Assembly: GCA_963642995.1 (NCBI GenBank)
Contig: CAVIIZ010000018.1
Location: forward strand, 1-30,261
Length of the DNA stretch: 30,261 nucleotides
Source: CAVAWX01 sp963642995
GTDB lineage: Bacteria > Actinomycetota > Coriobacteriia > Coriobacteriales > QAMH01
Reading direction: 5' to 3'
The notes under the pieces were generated by a model, which was given only the letters and a program-made list of their open reading frames with translations, had not been told where the DNA came from and did not search any database. This document shows positions 22,460 to 30,064 of this stretch, piece by piece; position 1 is the first letter of the stretch; the number at the start of each line of letters is the position of its first letter. Position numbers and translations under genes: made by a program.

Positions 22460-23674
22460 ATGGCCCACATGAACGAGAACTACGCGAAGCTTCCCGGCAG
22501 CTACCTCTTCGCCGAGATAGCGCGGCGCACGCAGGCCTTCGCCGAGGCGCATCCGGATGCCGAGCTGGTGAAGATGGGCATCGGGGATGTGACGCGGCCG
22601 CTCTCGCCTGCCGTGGTCGAGGCCATGCACGCGGCGGTCGACGAGATGGCGCGCCCCGAGACCTTCCACGGCTACGGCCCGGAGCAAGGCTACGACTTCC
22701 TGCGCGAGGCCATCTGCGAAAACGACTTCCACGCGCGCGGCGTCGAGATGGACCCGGACGAGGTCTTCGTCTCCGACGGCGCGAAAAGCGACTGCGGCAA
22801 CATCGGCGACATCTTCTCGGTGGACAACTCCATCGCCGTGTGCGACCCGGTCTACCCGGTCTACGTGGACACGAACGCCATGGCGGGCCGCGCGGGCGAC
22901 TGGAGCTGCGGCGCGCAGGCGTGGACGAAGATCCGCTACATGCCCACGACCGCCGAAAACGCCTTCTCGCCGGCCATCCCCGAGGAGCCGGTCGACATCG
23001 TCTACCTGTGCTCGCCGAACAATCCGACGGGCACCGTGCTGACGTCCGGGCAGCTGCAACGCTGGGTGGACTATGCCAACGGGCACGGGTCGGTCATCAT
23101 GTTCGACGCGGCCTACGAGCGCTTCATCGTCGAGGAGGACGTGCCGCACAGCATCTTCGAGATAGACGGGGCGCGCACCTGCGCCATCGAGTTCCGCTCG
23201 TTTTCAAAGACGGCCGGCTTCACGGGCGCGCGCTGCGGCTACACCGTCGTGCCGCACGAGCTCGAGCGCGACGGGCAGAACCTGAACAAGATGTGGCTTC
23301 GCCGCCAGACCACGAAGTTCAACGGCGCGAGCTACATCATCCAGCGCGGGGCGGCCGCCGTCTACTCCGAGGCGGGCAAGCGCCAGACAGACGCGGGGAT
23401 CGCCTACTACCGCGAGAACGCGCGGATGATAAAGGAGGCGCTCGAGGGCTGCGGGTGGAGCGTGTACGGGGCGGTGAACAGCCCGTACGCGTGGTGCAAG
23501 ACGCCTGACGGGACGTCAAGCTGGGATTTCTTCGACGAGCTGCTCGAACGCGCGCACGTGATCACGACGCCCGGCGCGGGATTCGGCCCTGCCGGCGAGG
23601 GCTACGTGCGCCTGACCGCGTTCGGCAGCGCAGAGGACACCGCGCGCGCCATGGAGCGCATCGGATCGCTGTAG
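22460..23674 (+). CDS. dapL: LL-diaminopimelate aminotransferase
   Basis: PLP enzyme that converts tetrahydrodipicolinate directly to LL-diaminopimelate, a one-step route to lysine and peptidoglycan precursors that bypasses dapD/C/E. The 404-residue product opens with the family-typical NENYAKLPGSYLFAEI, has the substrate/PLP segments GDVTRPL (42-48), YGPEQGYDFLREAI and CSPNNPTG (184-191), and Lys250 in FRSFSKTAGFTG as the PLP lysine. The start at 22460 follows AAGGAG by 9 nt. Use of DapL is known from Chlamydia, plants, Desulfovibrio, methanogens and several anaerobic actinobacteria, and helps place the organism. No other dap gene is linked. Confidence 0.96.
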   Translation: MAHMNENYAKLPGSYLFAEIARRTQAFAEAHPDAELVKMGIGDVTRPLSPAVVEAMHAAVDEMARPETFHGYGPEQGYDFLREAICENDFHARGVEMDPDEVFVSDGAKSDCGNIGDIFSVDNSIAVCDPVYPVYVDTNAMAGRAGDWSCGAQAWTKIRYMPTTAENAFSPAIPEEPVDIVYLCSPNNPTGTVLTSGQLQRWVDYANGHGSVIMFDAAYERFIVEEDVPHSIFEIDGARTCAIEFRSFSKTAGFTGARCGYTVVPHELERDGQNLNKMWLRRQTTKFNGASYIIQRGAAAVYSEAGKRQTDAGIAYYRENARMIKEALEGCGWSVYGAVNSPYAWCKTPDGTSSWDFFDELLERAHVITTPGAGFGPAGEGYVRLTAFGSAEDTARAMERIGSL

Positions 23675-23707
23675 GGGGATTGGAGGGCGGCAGCCCGCAG
23701 AGGCCAT

Positions 23708-23770
23708 CGCCCTCTCGCAAGGCCGGCTCACCGGCAGCTGTCGCGCTCTCGCAGGGCTCGGTCCGCCGGC
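23708..23770. repeat. Two imperfect ~28-bp repeats after dapL
   Basis: CGC(C/G)CTCTCGCA(A/G)GGC...CCGGC occurs at about 23708-23735 and 23742-23770, start-to-start 34 bp. Each copy ends in a GCCGG/CCGGC-type hairpin (GCCGG-CTCA-CCGGC in the first). It may help end dapL transcripts, though no T-run follows. Confidence 0.4.
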
Positions 23771-23852
23771 GGCTCCCTCACAAACTGCATCATCGCGCTG
23801 TGGGACTTCGACGGCGCCCAAGAAGAGTTCTCCCCAAGCGAACTCGGGTCTC

Positions 23853-23899
23853 TGAAAAAGGAACGAACCCCCGATTCCCGCAGGTCTATCGAGGGTTCG
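23853..23899 (-). terminator. Rho-independent terminator of tRNA-Ala
   Basis: On the minus strand a 12-bp stem (CGAACCCTCGAT with ATCGGGGGTTCG, one wobble) and a 12-nt loop are followed by TTCCTTTTTC (23853-23863 complement). The hairpin begins 13 bp beyond the tRNA 3' end. Confidence 0.8.
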
Positions 23900-23911
23900 T
23901 ATGGATGCCTG

Positions 23912-23987
23912 TGGTGGAGGTAAGGGGGATCGAACCCCTGACCTCATGACTGCCAGTCATGCGCTCTCCCATCTGAGCTATACCCCC
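23912..23987 (-). tRNA. tRNA-Ala (anticodon GGC)
   Basis: A 76-nt cloverleaf with encoded CCA. The acceptor stem GGGGGTA/TACCTCC includes the G3-U70 wobble that identifies alanine tRNA. The D arm is GCTC-AGATGGGA-GAGC, the anticodon loop CTGGCAG gives anticodon GGC, and the T arm is AGGGG-TTCGATC-CCCCT. Anticodon GGC reads GCC and GCU. A strong terminator follows immediately. Confidence 0.97.
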
Positions 23988-24112
23988 ACGGGCGTACCTG
24001 CGTCAGGCACGGCGACTATCTTAGCAAAGAAACCGGGCGGTGCAAGGGTTTTTTCGAGGAAAACGGCGGCCATGCGGTGCACGTGGCCGCCGTCTTTTCC
24101 CCTCGCCCGAAT

Positions 24113-25099
24113 CTAGGCCTGCTCGGAGGTCTGGAACAGGCAGCCGCAATATCCGCAGAACGGCGCGTGCTGGTCGACGGGGTTGCCGCAACGCGGACAA
24201 CGGTACTGCTGGGCCGGGGGCTGCTCGGCGGCCTGCTGCTGCGCGTCCCGGACGGCCGCAGCGCCCTGTTGCCCGCCTGCTTGATGGAAGCCCTGCTCCT
24301 GCTGGATGGCCGCGTCTTGCTGCCGGGCTGCCGCCGCGTCCTGCTCCCGGCCGAACCCGGGATAGCTCGCGCCCGCCTGCGATTGCGAGATGGTCTGACG
24401 TGCGAAGGGCTGCTCTTGCTGCTGCGCGAACGGCTGCTGCTCGGCCAGGGGGCGCCGGGCCTGTTGCTGCGCCTGCGCACGGGCCTGCCGTTCCTCTTGC
24501 TCGCGTTGCGCGCGCTCCTGCGCCTGACGGCGCTGCAGCTCCTGCAGGCGACGCGTCTCCTGCTCGTAGGCGGCGCGCGCCTCTGCCCTCGCGACCTGCT
24601 CGTCGAGCTCTGCGATGCGCGAGAACAGGTCCTCGCGGCCGATCTGCACCTCGGGAACCTCCTTGAGCAGCGGGTAGACGCTCTCGCCCAGCTTCGCCAT
24701 GAGCTGCTCGCGCGCGGCGGCGAGCTCGGAGAGGGACTGCGCACGGTGCAGGGCAGGCTGCGGGTCGGCCTGCGCGGAAGGCTGCTCGGCCTGCGCAGGC
24801 TGAAGGGCCTGCGGGACCTGGGAAGCACCTTGGAACTGCCGCGAGGCCGCGGTGCCTGCCATATCCTGCGCCGGCACGGCGCCCATCGCGGCGCCCGGCA
24901 CGGCGAACGCGGACATCGTGGCGCCCGGCGCGGCTCCCGCAACGTCCACGGCGCCCTCGCCCGCGCTCGCGGCGCCGTCGAAAGCCGTGCCCGCCGGCAC
25001 GTGCGCGGCCATGCCCTGCGCCCCTTGCGCCAACATGTCCTGCGCCTGCGCGTCTTGCGCCTCGACGGCCGCCTTCTTGTTCTTCTTGAAAAGACCCAT
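24113..25099 (-). CDS. Coiled-coil protein with C-terminal zinc ribbon
   Basis: A 328-residue protein of unknown function. It opens with a basic MGLFKKNKK, continues with an Ala/Gly-rich linker (to about 90), a Gln/Ala-rich helical segment, a conserved-looking stretch LAAAREQLMAKLGESVYPLLKE (about 125-146) followed by a charged coiled coil (about 150-215), a Gln-rich disordered region, and a C-terminal zinc ribbon with Cys301-x2-Cys304 and Cys315-x2-Cys318. The zinc-ribbon ending is that of many short zinc_ribbon_2-type proteins and does not itself define a role. The start at 25099 follows GAGGTG. It lies downstream of, and in the same direction as, the amino-acid ABC transporter but 156 bp away. 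Confidence 0.75.
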   Translation of the reverse strand: MGLFKKNKKAAVEAQDAQAQDMLAQGAQGMAAHVPAGTAFDGAASAGEGAVDVAGAAPGATMSAFAVPGAAMGAVPAQDMAGTAASRQFQGASQVPQALQPAQAEQPSAQADPQPALHRAQSLSELAAAREQLMAKLGESVYPLLKEVPEVQIGREDLFSRIAELDEQVARAEARAAYEQETRRLQELQRRQAQERAQREQEERQARAQAQQQARRPLAEQQPFAQQQEQPFARQTISQSQAGASYPGFGREQDAAAARQQDAAIQQEQGFHQAGGQQGAAAVRDAQQQAAEQPPAQQYRCPRCGNPVDQHAPFCGYCGCLFQTSEQA

Positions 25100-25255
25100 G
25101 TGCCCTGCACCTCGCTTTTTCGCTCGCTTGCGCCTGAAGTCCCCCGATGATAGCGCAAGCGCCGCAGGATTTCGCGCACGTGCGCCCGCCGCTTTCACGA
25201 AAAACGAGAAGAAGGAAGGCTCCCCGCCCGCAAAAAACGCGCGCGGCGCCTCGCC

Positions 25256-26014
25256 TCAGGCGTATTTCGCGAGAAACGCGCGGGTGCGCTCGTGGGAAGG
25301 GTGCGCGAGCACGTCACGCGGCGCGCCCTCCTCCACCACCACGCCCGCGTCCATGAACACGACGCGGTCGGAGACGTCGCGCGCGAACTCCATCTCGTGC
25401 GTGACCACGACCATGGTCATGTGCTCGTCGGCAAGCCCGCGCATGATCTTGAGCACCTCGAAGGTCAGCTCCGGGTCCAGAGCCGAGGTGGGCTCGTCGA
25501 AGAAGAGCACCTCGGGGTTCATGCACATGGCCCGCGCGATGGCGACGCGCTGGGCCTGTCCGCCGGACAGCTCGCAGGGCACCATGTCCTCCTTGCCCGC
25601 GAGCCCGAAGCGCTCGAGCAGCGAAAGCGCCGCCTCGCGCGCTTCTTGCGGGTCGCGCCCCTGCACGCGCACCGGCGCGTCCATGACGTTGCGCAGCACG
25701 CTGCGGTGCGGGAAGAGGTTGAAGTTCTGGAACACGAGGCCGAACCTCGCGCGCGCGGCCGCCAGCACGTCCTTGCCCGCGTAGACCGCGCGCCCGGCCG
25801 CATCCGGCCTCGCCACCTCCACGTCGCCATACGACAGCGCCCCGCGCTCGAAGCGCTCCAGCAGCGTCGCGCAGCGAAGCAAGGTGGACTTGCCGCCGCC
25901 GCTCGCGCCGATGATGGAGACGACCTCGCCTTTCTCCACGGACAGGCTCACGTCGCGCAAGACGGTGTTCTTGCCGAAGCGCTTCTCCACATGCTCGAGG
26001 GAAACGACGCTCAT
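25256..26014 (-). CDS. glnQ: Polar amino-acid ABC transporter, ATP-binding protein
   Basis: The 252-residue ATPase that powers uptake of a polar amino acid, probably glutamine or a relative. Walker A GASGGGKST is at 36-44; the signature LSGGQAQRVAIARA, Walker B VLFFDEPTSALDPE and switch His (VVTHEM) are complete. It belongs to the GlnQ/HisP/ArtP class (PAAT family). The ATG at 26014 follows GGAGG by 6 nt; a GTG at 26020 would add two residues. It is the last gene of a binding protein, permease and ATPase operon. The gene symbol follows the best-known family member; the substrate is not proven by sequence. Confidence 0.93.
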   Translation of the reverse strand: MSVVSLEHVEKRFGKNTVLRDVSLSVEKGEVVSIIGASGGGKSTLLRCATLLERFERGALSYGDVEVARPDAAGRAVYAGKDVLAAARARFGLVFQNFNLFPHRSVLRNVMDAPVRVQGRDPQEAREAALSLLERFGLAGKEDMVPCELSGGQAQRVAIARAMCMNPEVLFFDEPTSALDPELTFEVLKIMRGLADEHMTMVVVTHEMEFARDVSDRVVFMDAGVVVEEGAPRDVLAHPSHERTRAFLAKYA

Positions 26015-26030
26015 CTTCACCCTCCCCCTT

Positions 26031-26684
26031 TCAGTCGTGGTAGTAGTCGAGGCGTTTTTCCGCGCGGTTCAGCCCGAACTCTATGGCCAGGCAGCACACC
26101 CAGTAGACGAGGGCGGCCAGCGCGTAGGGCAGCATGCTCACCTGCGAGGCGGCGATCGCCTGCGCCTGGGTGAACATCTCCATCATGCCGAGGACGAAGG
26201 CCAGGGAGGTGTCTTTCACCAAGGTGATGACCTCGTTGCCCATGGCGGGCAAGATGCGCTTCACCACCTGCGGAAAGACTATGCCGAAAAAGGTCTGCGC
26301 CCGCGTGTAGCCCAAGACCTCGGCCGCCTCGTGCTGGCCGCGCGGTATCGACTGGATGCCGGAGCGGTATATCTCGGCGAAATAGGCCGCGTAGTTCAAG
26401 ATGAAGCCGATGCCGCAGGCCCAGAACTTCCAGCCCGTGCCCAGCTGCAGGCCGAAGAGATAGTACGGGCCGTAGCTCAGCGCCATGAGCTGGAGCATGA
26501 GGGGGGTGCCGCGCAGGATGGATATGTAGAAGGAGGCCAGCCACGACAGCGGCTTGAAGCGGCTCATGCGACACAGCGCCACCACGACGCCGAGGGGCAA
26601 GGCGCCCACCAGCGTGATAGCGAAGATCTGGGCCGTCAGGACAAGGCCGGAGCCCAGCAGCCCCATCATCGTCGTCAATTCCAT
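26031..26684 (-). CDS. glnP: Polar amino-acid ABC transporter, permease
   Basis: A 217-residue inner-membrane permease of the HisM/GlnP family with about five membrane segments. The EAA loop that contacts the ATPase is visible as QHEAAEVLGYTRAQTFFGIVFPQ-like sequence (about 115-137), and FYISILRGTPLMLQL (about 51-65) is the family's start-of-domain motif. The start at 26684 follows AAAGGACG. It lies 16 bp before glnQ and 103 bp after glnH, with a strong hairpin in the latter gap. One permease gene implies a homodimer. Confidence 0.94.
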   Translation of the reverse strand: MELTTMMGLLGSGLVLTAQIFAITLVGALPLGVVVALCRMSRFKPLSWLASFYISILRGTPLMLQLMALSYGPYYLFGLQLGTGWKFWACGIGFILNYAAYFAEIYRSGIQSIPRGQHEAAEVLGYTRAQTFFGIVFPQVVKRILPAMGNEVITLVKDTSLAFVLGMMEMFTQAQAIAASQVSMLPYALAALVYWVCCLAIEFGLNRAEKRLDYYHD

Positions 26685-26718
26685 GAAACGCGTCCTTTCA
26701 CGTGCGGAAAAACCGCGT

Positions 26719-26752
26719 GCCGCCCGCAGGACTGCGACGTCTTGCGGGCGGC
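26719..26752 (-). terminator. Hairpin (attenuator) between glnH and glnP
   Basis: GCCGCCCGCAGG (26719-26730) and CTTGCGGGCGGC (26741-26752) form a GC-rich stem of 11-12 bp with a 10-nt loop. On the minus strand TTTTT follows six bases later. It probably acts as a partial terminator or 3' stabiliser, letting the binding protein be made in excess over permease and ATPase. Confidence 0.6.
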
Positions 26753-26787
26753 TTGCGCGGCGCGGATTGCTTTCGGCGCGCCCTCCC

Positions 26788-27675
26788 CTACTTCAGCTCC
26801 CAGTTGTCGTAGGACAGGCCGTAGGAGGCGTACTTGTCGCAGATGGTCTTCACCGTGCCGTCTGCATACATCTCCTTCAGGGTGGCCGTCACCTTGTCGG
26901 CCAGCTCCGTGTTGCCCTTCTTGAAGCCGACGGCGTAGTTCTCGCTGGACAGCGCGTCGGAGAGCTGCGTGTAGGCGTCCGGTTTGGCCGAGATCTGGTA
27001 CTGCGCGATGGACAGGTCGCAGGCCACGGCGTCCACCTGGCCGGAATCGAGCTGCATGAAGGCGTTGTTGTAGTCGGCGATCGTCGTGGCCTTGCCGCCG
27101 GCAAACGTCGCGGCGAGGTCTTTCTTGTCGCCTTCGAGCACCTCGAGGGCCGCCGAGTCCACCTGGGTGATGACGCTTTTGCCGGCAAGGGCGGCCGCGT
27201 CGTCGATGCCGGACCCCTTCTTCACCACGATGACCTGCTTGTTGAGCATGTAAGGCGAGCTGAAGGTGTAGCTGTCCTCGCGGCCTTCCATGGTGAACCC
27301 GTTCCAGATGCAGTTGATGGAGCCCTGCCCGAGCAAGGCGTCCTTTGCATCCCAGTCGATGGGCTCGGCCTTGAAAGTCCAGCCGTTGCGGTTGCACACC
27401 TCTTTGGCCAAATCGAGGTCGAAGCCGGTGTAGGAGCCGTCGTCGCCGACGAAGCCGTAGGGCGGGTACGCCGAGTCGAAGCCCACCGTCAAGGTGGTGA
27501 TGTCGGCGCCGGAGGTGGCACTGGTCGAGCTGCTGGAGCTGCTGCTGCCGTTGCTGCTGCTGTTATTATTGTTGTTGTTGTTGCCGCAGCCCGCCAGGGC
27601 CGCGCTGCACAGGCACAGCGCCGCGGACAGCGCCGCGACCGCGAGGAACTTGCCTTTCGTCTTCCAAACCTTCAT
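26788..27675 (-). CDS. glnH: Polar amino-acid ABC transporter, substrate-binding lipoprotein
   Basis: A 295-residue extracellular solute-binding protein (family 3). A basic N-terminus and hydrophobic stretch end in the lipobox LAGC (27-30), so Cys30 is the lipid anchor. Next comes an unusual linker with seven Asn (32-38) and two Ser runs, encoded by an imperfect AAC/AAT and AGC triplet tract (about 27530-27585). The ligand domain begins at LTVGFDSAYPPYGFV and continues with GFDLDLAKEV and INCIWNGFTMEGREDSYTFSSPY. The start at 27675 follows AAGGAAGAG. The ligand is probably glutamine, glutamate or a related polar amino acid; it cannot be fixed from sequence. It is first in its operon. Confidence 0.94.
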   Translation of the reverse strand: MKVWKTKGKFLAVAALSAALCLCSAALAGCGNNNNNNNSSSNGSSSSSSSTSATSGADITTLTVGFDSAYPPYGFVGDDGSYTGFDLDLAKEVCNRNGWTFKAEPIDWDAKDALLGQGSINCIWNGFTMEGREDSYTFSSPYMLNKQVIVVKKGSGIDDAAALAGKSVITQVDSAALEVLEGDKKDLAATFAGGKATTIADYNNAFMQLDSGQVDAVACDLSIAQYQISAKPDAYTQLSDALSSENYAVGFKKGNTELADKVTATLKEMYADGTVKTICDKYASYGLSYDNWELK

Positions 27676-27747
27676 CGTCTCTTCCTTTCCGTCGTCCGTG
27701 CTTCTCTTCTTGCCTGCCTGCTGTTCGCCTGCACGCGTGCCCCTTTA

Positions 27748-27795
27748 GCACTCTAGCGCGGTAAAGCGATTGCGAAAGGCACTATAGCACGATAG
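27748..27795. promoter_or_regulatory. GCACNNTAG repeats at the glnH promoter (candidate operator)
   Basis: GCACTCTAG (27748-27756), GCACTATAG (27779-27787) and GCACGATAG (27787-27795). The first two are 31 bp apart, about three helical turns; the second covers the -10. They could be binding sites for an unknown regulator of the transporter. Confidence 0.4.
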
Positions 27796-27808
27796 AGTGG
27801 TAGAGCAA
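27781..27808 (-). promoter_or_regulatory. Promoter of the glnH-glnP-glnQ operon
   Basis: Minus strand -35 TTGCTC (27803-27808) and -10 TATAGT (27781-27786) with a 16-nt spacer. The leader to glnH is about 100 nt. Confidence 0.6.
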
Positions 27809-27963
27809 CTGGAATTTTGTGTGGATTTCATGGAGGGTGAGACACGACGGCCGGATGGCCCCGCCTGCCACGTCCGGACCGTCCGGCGCCTTGCAAGCCC
27901 GGCCGCCCCGCCGCCCGTCGCCCGGATGTCGCGGCGCCGAGCCCGCGGCCGCCTGCGCGCCCT

Positions 27964-27969
27964 TACAAT
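27964..27969 (+). promoter_or_regulatory. Candidate -10 of the proBAC operon
   Basis: TACAAT, with no recognisable -35. It predicts a leader of about 35 nt before the proB ATG at 28011. Confidence 0.4.
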
Positions 27970-28010
27970 CGGAGAGGTTCGGCACAACGGGAAAGCGAGG
28001 CGGCGCGAAT

Positions 28011-28820
28011 ATGGACACGCACGTGGGCACGGACACATGGAAGCGCATCGTGGTGAAGGTGGGCACGAGCACCCTCGTGCATCCCGGCGGGCGCCTGAAC
28101 ATCCGCCACGTCGAGCGGCTGGTGAAGGTGCTGGCCGACATACGCAACTCCGGCATCGAGGTCCTGCTCGTGTCCTCGGGCGCCATCGCCATGGGCGTGG
28201 GCAAGCTGAACCTGCCCGCGCGCCCCGACGACATGCCGGGCAAGCAGGCATGCGCCGCCGTGGGCCAAACCGAGCTGATGTATGTCTACGACCGGCTGTT
28301 CACCGAGCACAACCACACGGTGGGACAGGTGCTGCTCGCGGCCGGCGACCTGGCCGACGAGAAGCGGCGCACGAACTTCAAGAACACGATATTCAGGCTG
28401 CTCGACATGGGCGCCGTGCCCGTCTTCAACGAAAACGACACCATGTCCACCACCGAGATCGCCTCGATCGGCGACAACGACACCTTGGCCGCCATCGTGG
28501 CCGAATACGCCGAGGCAGACCTGCTCGTGCTTGCAAGCGACGTGGACGGCCTGTTCGACGCCAACCCCGCCACCTGCCAAAACGCGCGCCTCATCCACGA
28601 GGTGGGATGCGTGGACGACTCCGTGCGCGCGCTGGCCGGCGGCGCGGGAAGCGAGCTGGGCACGGGCGGCATGGCCACCAAGCTCGACGCCGCGGCGCGC
28701 TGCCTTGCCCTCGGCATCGACATGGCCATAGTGAACGGAGCCGACCCCGACCTGCTCTACGACCTGCTGGAGGACAAACAGGTGGGCACCTTGTTTTCCA
28801 CGAGAGAGGAGACGCGATGA
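28011..28820 (+). CDS. proB: Glutamate 5-kinase, short form without PUA domain
   Basis: First enzyme of proline synthesis, phosphorylating glutamate to glutamyl-5-phosphate. The 269-residue product has the amino-acid kinase motifs VVKVGTSTL (14-22), SSGAIAMG, VFNENDT, SIGDNDTLAA and the ATP-binding GTGGMATKLDAA. It ends where the kinase domain ends: the C-terminal PUA domain of the E. coli enzyme is absent, as in several other bacteria. The PUA domain affects proline feedback and Mg dependence in E. coli, so regulation may differ. The start at 28011 follows a modest GAGG. The TGA (28818-28820) overlaps the proA ATG as ATGA. Confidence 0.96.
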   Translation: MDTHVGTDTWKRIVVKVGTSTLVHPGGRLNIRHVERLVKVLADIRNSGIEVLLVSSGAIAMGVGKLNLPARPDDMPGKQACAAVGQTELMYVYDRLFTEHNHTVGQVLLAAGDLADEKRRTNFKNTIFRLLDMGAVPVFNENDTMSTTEIASIGDNDTLAAIVAEYAEADLLVLASDVDGLFDANPATCQNARLIHEVGCVDDSVRALAGGAGSELGTGGMATKLDAAARCLALGIDMAIVNGADPDLLYDLLEDKQVGTLFSTREETR

Positions 28821-30064
28821 ACCTGCTCGATGCGGCGGCCGCCGCGAAGGCCGCGTCGCGTGCGCTGCGCGGTCTGGACTGCGCGACGCGAAACGCCGTG
28901 CTGGAGGATTACGCGACGCGGCTGGTGAGGCGCACGGACGCGGTGCTTGCGGCCAACGGGAGAGATTGCGCGGCGGCGAGCGGGGCGGGGATGCAGCAGC
29001 CCATGCTGGAGCGCCTCATGCTCGACGAGGCGCGCATCGAACAGATTGCCGAAGGCGTGGCCCAGGTGGCCGCCCTGCCCGACCCGCTCGGGCGCGTGCT
29101 CGAAGAGCGCGACATCGCAAGCGGCGTGCACTTGAAGAAGGTGAGCTGCCCCATCGGCGTGATCGGCGTCGTCTTCGAGTCGCGCCCCAACGTCAGCGCC
29201 GACTGCATGGCCCTTGCCCTGAAGGCGGGCAGCGCCTGCGTGCTGAAAGGCGGCAGGGAATCCTACGAGAGCTGCGCGGCGCTCGTCGACGCGATGAAGG
29301 AGTCGCTGGCCGCGTGCGGCGTCCCGACCGACGCCGTCATGTTAGGCGAGCGCCCGAGCCATGACGAGACGCGAAAGTTCATGCAAGATGCCGCGCACGT
29401 GGACCTGCTCGTCCCGCGCGGCTCGAAGCGCCTGATAGACGCCGTCGTCGAAAACGCGAGGGTGCCCGTCATCGAGACAGGGGCCGGCATCTGCCACGTC
29501 TATGTGGACGCCTCCGCCGACCTCGACATGGCCGAGCGCATCGTGGTGAACGCCAAGTGCTCGCGCCCGAGCGTGTGCAACGCGATGGAGACCCTGCTGG
29601 TGGACGCGGCCGTCGCAGAGGAGTTCGTGCCGCGCATCGTGGACACGCTGGCCGACGCGGGCGTTGTCCCCATCCACGCCGACGGGCGAGGCCACGCGCT
29701 CGCGCCCGAGGCCACCGTGGCGGCCGACGAGGGCTGCTGGGGCGTGGAATACGACGCGCTCGAGATGAACCTGCGCGTCGTAGACGGCGTGGAGGAGGCC
29801 ATCGACCACATCGAGGCCTGGGGCACGCACCACTCCGAGTGCATCGTCTCCGAGACGCCCGCGCACGTGCGGGCCTTCATGGACGGCTGCGACTCGGCCT
29901 GCGTCTACCACAACGCCTCGACGCGCTTCACCGACGGCTTCGAGTTCGGGCTGGGCGCCGAGATCGGCATATCGACGCAGAAGCTGCACGCACGAGGCCC
30001 CATGGGGCTGGCGGAGCTGACGACGTACCGCTACCAGCTCGAAGGGCATGGTGAAACGCGATGA
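28817..30064 (+). CDS. proA: Glutamate-5-semialdehyde dehydrogenase (gamma-glutamyl phosphate reductase)
   Basis: Reduces glutamyl-5-phosphate to the semialdehyde with NADPH. The 415-residue product is full length. The catalytic Cys254 lies in KCSRPSVCNAMETLL, close to the family signature; GVVFESRPNVSAD (117-129) and LKGGRESYES (143-152) are the cofactor and substrate segments. The start follows AGAGGAG and overlaps proB by ATGA; its own TGA (30062-30064) overlaps the next ATG the same way, so proB, proA and proC are translated as one coupled unit and the unstable phosphate intermediate can pass directly between partners. Confidence 0.97.
   Translation: MNLLDAAAAAKAASRALRGLDCATRNAVLEDYATRLVRRTDAVLAANGRDCAAASGAGMQQPMLERLMLDEARIEQIAEGVAQVAALPDPLGRVLEERDIASGVHLKKVSCPIGVIGVVFESRPNVSADCMALALKAGSACVLKGGRESYESCAALVDAMKESLAACGVPTDAVMLGERPSHDETRKFMQDAAHVDLLVPRGSKRLIDAVVENARVPVIETGAGICHVYVDASADLDMAERIVVNAKCSRPSVCNAMETLLVDAAVAEEFVPRIVDTLADAGVVPIHADGRGHALAPEATVAADEGCWGVEYDALEMNLRVVDGVEEAIDHIEAWGTHHSECIVSETPAHVRAFMDGCDSACVYHNASTRFTDGFEFGLGAEIGISTQKLHARGPMGLAELTTYRYQLEGHGETR

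Larger units (their letters stand above)
27676..28010. other. Divergent glnH/proB intergenic region
   Basis: 335 bp. It holds the glnH promoter and repeated GCAC-N2-TAG motifs (27748-27795), a palindrome CCGGAC-C-GTCCGG (27874-27886) and the proB -10 TACAAT (27964-27969). Nothing in the remainder is recognised. Confidence 0.6.

Noticed and set aside
23516..23947. Minus-strand 143-codon frame ending near the tRNA
   Set aside because: It starts inside the tRNA gene and overlaps the dapL 3' end and the terminator; no domain is visible.
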